In this document: positions 13,194-14,796 of the stretch, one piece after another
How the letters are laid out: the number at the start of each line of letters is the position of its first letter
Numbering within the stretch: the first letter of the stretch is position 1
Source of the DNA: an uncultured Bacilli bacterium
GTDB lineage: Bacteria > Bacillota_I > Bacilli_A > RF39 > UBA660
Reading direction: 5' to 3'
Assembly (NCBI GenBank): GCA_947626425.1
Contig: CANQRX010000030.1
Location: 1-14,796 of the forward strand
Length of the DNA stretch: 14,796 bases
Notes under the pieces: model-generated
The model's database searches: none
What the model was told of the DNA's origin: nothing
Seen by the model: only the letters and a program-made list of their open reading frames with translations
Position numbers and translations under genes: made by a program

Positions 13194-14556
13194 AATATTT
13201 AAGTTTTTTAAAAATATCTTTGTTAAATTATATAAAGCTTTGGATAAAGCCTTGATTACTCCTATTAGTCGAGCTATTTTCTATTTATTAGATAAATTAA
13301 GAAACAATCCTTTTCATATCGAAAGATTTTTAAATCGCCCCCAAATACTTTTATATGTTTCGTTAATTTTGGCGGTTGCCACTTTTGTCTTGGTTGACAG
13401 TCAAGTAATTACTCTAGTTGAAACCGAAGCGGAAATTTTAACTAAAGAGCCTGTGACTATTTTATATAATAAAGAAGCTTATGTGGTTGAAGGAGCAGTT
13501 GACACAGTTGACATTATCTTAACAGGTCGGAAAAGTGCCTTATACCTAGCTAAACAATTAGGAGAACATGAAGTTGTTTTAGATTTAACCGATTATGAGG
13601 CCAGTGATACCGCACGTAAAGTTCCGCTTTCTTATAATCAAACAGTTGACAATATCAGTTACAAATTAGATCCCGCTTATGTTAGTGTAGTTATTAAGAA
13701 GAAAATTAGTCAAACGAAATCAATTTCTTATGATTTATTAAATGAAGATAAATTGAATGAAAAATTTTCGGTTGATAGTGTAAGTTTAGATCAAAGTGAA
13801 GTTGTCGTTAAAGGTAGTGAAGATGCTTTAGCTAAAATTGCGACTGTTAAAGCCATCGTTGATTTAGGAAATCCAAAATTTACAGAAGCTATTTCTTATG
13901 AAGTTGATAACTTACCTTTGGTTGCTTATGATGAAAAAGGAAATGCTTTATCAAATGTTGAAATTGTGCCAGCGACAGTTGGTGCTAATATAACGTTTAG
14001 TACTTATAAAGCAACTGTGCCTTTACAAATTTTAACTACTGGTGATTTAATTCCTGGTAAAGCTATATCTTCAATAACTGTAAATGGTAAATCGGATTAT
14101 ACGGTTGATATTTATGGTGAAAAAGAGGCTATTGAAAAAATTACAAGTGTTCCTTTGACAATCAATGTTGGTGGTAAAGGTGAAAATGGAGCTGAGACTT
14201 ATCGCGTAAGTATTTCTAAACCAGCAGGAGTAAGTTCAATCAGCGATTCTGAAGCTAAAGTAATTGTTTCATTCGGTGATGAAAAGCAAAAAACAATTGA
14301 TGTTGAACATATTAAAGCCCGAAATTTAGGGGAAGGATTAAAAGTTAACTTAGAAGGTGAAGGAACAGTACCGGTTCAAGTTAAAGGCGTTAATTCGGTA
14401 ATTGACCCATTAACTGCTGATAATATTGAAGCTTACATTGATTTAACAAATTATAAAGAAGGAAGTTATGAAGTAGATGTTTTAATTGATTCGACTGATC
14501 CAAAAATAAGTTATGTTGTATCAAGTAAGGTTAAAATAATTATTACTAAAGAATAA
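13186..14556 (+). CDS. cdaR: CdaR (YbbR-domain regulator of CdaA)
   Basis: This is an extracellular regulator of CdaA. The start is ATG 13186 (MRKIFKFFKN), which has GAGG nine bases upstream and overlaps the cdaA stop; upstream ATGs at 13153 and 13177 lack a suitable ribosome-binding site or add unrelated residues. It has 456 residues. A basic N-terminus (about 1-45) and one membrane helix (about 45-65, LYVSLILAVATFVLVD) precede a long beta-rich part with about four YbbR repeats (starts near 75, 160, 250, 335), each with a V-x-V...G-x...I-x...D-L pattern. Size and domain number match B. subtilis CdaR. No clear terminator follows, so read-through into the next gene is possible. Confidence 0.9.
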   Translation: MRKIFKFFKNIFVKLYKALDKALITPISRAIFYLLDKLRNNPFHIERFLNRPQILLYVSLILAVATFVLVDSQVITLVETEAEILTKEPVTILYNKEAYVVEGAVDTVDIILTGRKSALYLAKQLGEHEVVLDLTDYEASDTARKVPLSYNQTVDNISYKLDPAYVSVVIKKKISQTKSISYDLLNEDKLNEKFSVDSVSLDQSEVVVKGSEDALAKIATVKAIVDLGNPKFTEAISYEVDNLPLVAYDEKGNALSNVEIVPATVGANITFSTYKATVPLQILTTGDLIPGKAISSITVNGKSDYTVDIYGEKEAIEKITSVPLTINVGGKGENGAETYRVSISKPAGVSSISDSEAKVIVSFGDEKQKTIDVEHIKARNLGEGLKVNLEGEGTVPVQVKGVNSVIDPLTADNIEAYIDLTNYKEGSYEVDVLIDSTDPKISYVVSSKVKIIITKE

Positions 14557-14596
14557 ATCTGAAAATGGTTTGTTCTTTTTTTCAATATAAAACCTC

Positions 14597-14625
14597 TTGA
14601 AAAAAGATGTTTATTAACTTATAAT
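14597..14625 (+). promoter_or_regulatory. Promoter of the poly-G gene
   Basis: TTGAAA (14597-14602) and TATAAT (14620-14625) are 17 bases apart. It is close to consensus. AGAGAGG and AAAGGA precede the ATG at 14657. Confidence 0.65.
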
Positions 14626-14656
14626 TTTAATAGAAAATAGAGAGGAAAAAAGGAAA

Positions 14657-14796
14657 ATGAAAATTGAAAATTTTAAGTTAAAAAGCAGTAAAAAAGTCAA
14701 AATAATATTAGGAAGCATTGCGGTTACAACACTCCTAGGGGGGGGGGTATATATTAAATAGAAGTTATGGAAAATATGAAGTAACGCAAAGTTTTC
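14657..14796 (+). pseudogene. Start of a membrane-anchored protein, out of frame at a ten-G run
   Basis: The frame begins MKIENFKLKSSKKVKIILGS and contains a membrane helix (KIILGSIAVTTLLGGG). A run of ten Gs (14738-14747) then shifts it: it reads GGGVYIK and stops at TAG 14759-14761 after 34 residues. With nine Gs the frame instead continues GGGYILNRSYGKYEVTQSF to the window edge without a stop. The promoter and ribosome-binding site are intact. The short basic start, single helix and outward tail suggest a surface or secreted protein, but I do not recognise the family and the body lies beyond the window. Listed as pseudogene for want of a better type: it may be a switched-off phase variant or a sequencing error. 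Confidence 0.6.
14738..14747 (+). repeat. Ten-G homopolymer inside a coding start
   Basis: Ten Gs in a roughly 30% GC genome, within codons 28-31 of the gene at 14657. It is the only G-run of this length in the window. Such tracts change length by strand slippage during replication. Confidence 0.9.

Noticed and set aside
14557..14590. Terminator after cdaR
   Set aside because: There is a T-run near 14574-14581 but no convincing stem before it.
1..14796. Mycoplasma-type code with TGA as tryptophan
   Set aside because: TGA ends several intact genes at sensible family lengths, and tryptophan is encoded by TGG.

Overview
The window is AT-rich (roughly 30% GC by eye) and comes from a low-GC Bacillota (Bacilli-type) genome. 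Evidence for this is the set of genes: gerQ, a YitT-family protein, ftsE-ftsX with a cell-wall hydrolase, and cdaA-cdaR. Shine-Dalgarno sites are of the AGGAGG type, and TGA is used as a stop (ends of the methyltransferase, MBL hydrolase and ftsX), so this is the standard bacterial code and not the Mycoplasma one. The pattern fits an uncultured gut Bacilli lineage, but no 16S or other taxonomic marker is present, so that is inference.

Positions 1-1137 are a graveyard. They hold the C-terminal end of a DUF1016/YhcG-like nuclease, the C-terminal two thirds of a phage BRO-type antirepressor without its N-terminal domain, two back-to-back terminators, and the left end of an IS200-type insertion sequence with the first 14 codons of its transposase. 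A second, more decayed IS200-like left end probably lies near 5653-5755. Positions 1138-3126 hold an unrecognised acidic protein on the minus strand, divergent from a lemA-MBL hydrolase pair. Positions 3358-5524 are a compact type II restriction-modification operon: a D12-class adenine methyltransferase overlapping a putative PD-(D/E)XK endonuclease. Positions 5818-6249 are a broken toxin-antitoxin locus, with a RelB/DinJ antitoxin frameshifted by one base in a poly-A tract and a toxin stub behind it.

Positions 6312-8099 (minus strand) carry a membrane-anchored GH3 glycosidase and the spore coat protein GerQ, each with its own signals. YitT (8199-9080) is divergent from gerQ. Positions 9400-12233 are the ftsE-ftsX-M23 peptidase operon, in which FtsEX probably controls the encoded peptidoglycan hydrolase. 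Positions 12314-14556 are cdaA-cdaR (c-di-AMP synthesis and its regulator). At the end of the window a new membrane-protein gene starts under a good promoter but is thrown out of frame by a run of ten Gs. Nine or twelve Gs would open it to the window edge, so it is a candidate phase-variable gene.

There are no tRNAs, rRNAs or CRISPR arrays. The clearest leads are the poly-G gene, the frameshifted antitoxin, the unclassified restriction enzyme, and a long imperfect palindrome between yitT and ftsE.
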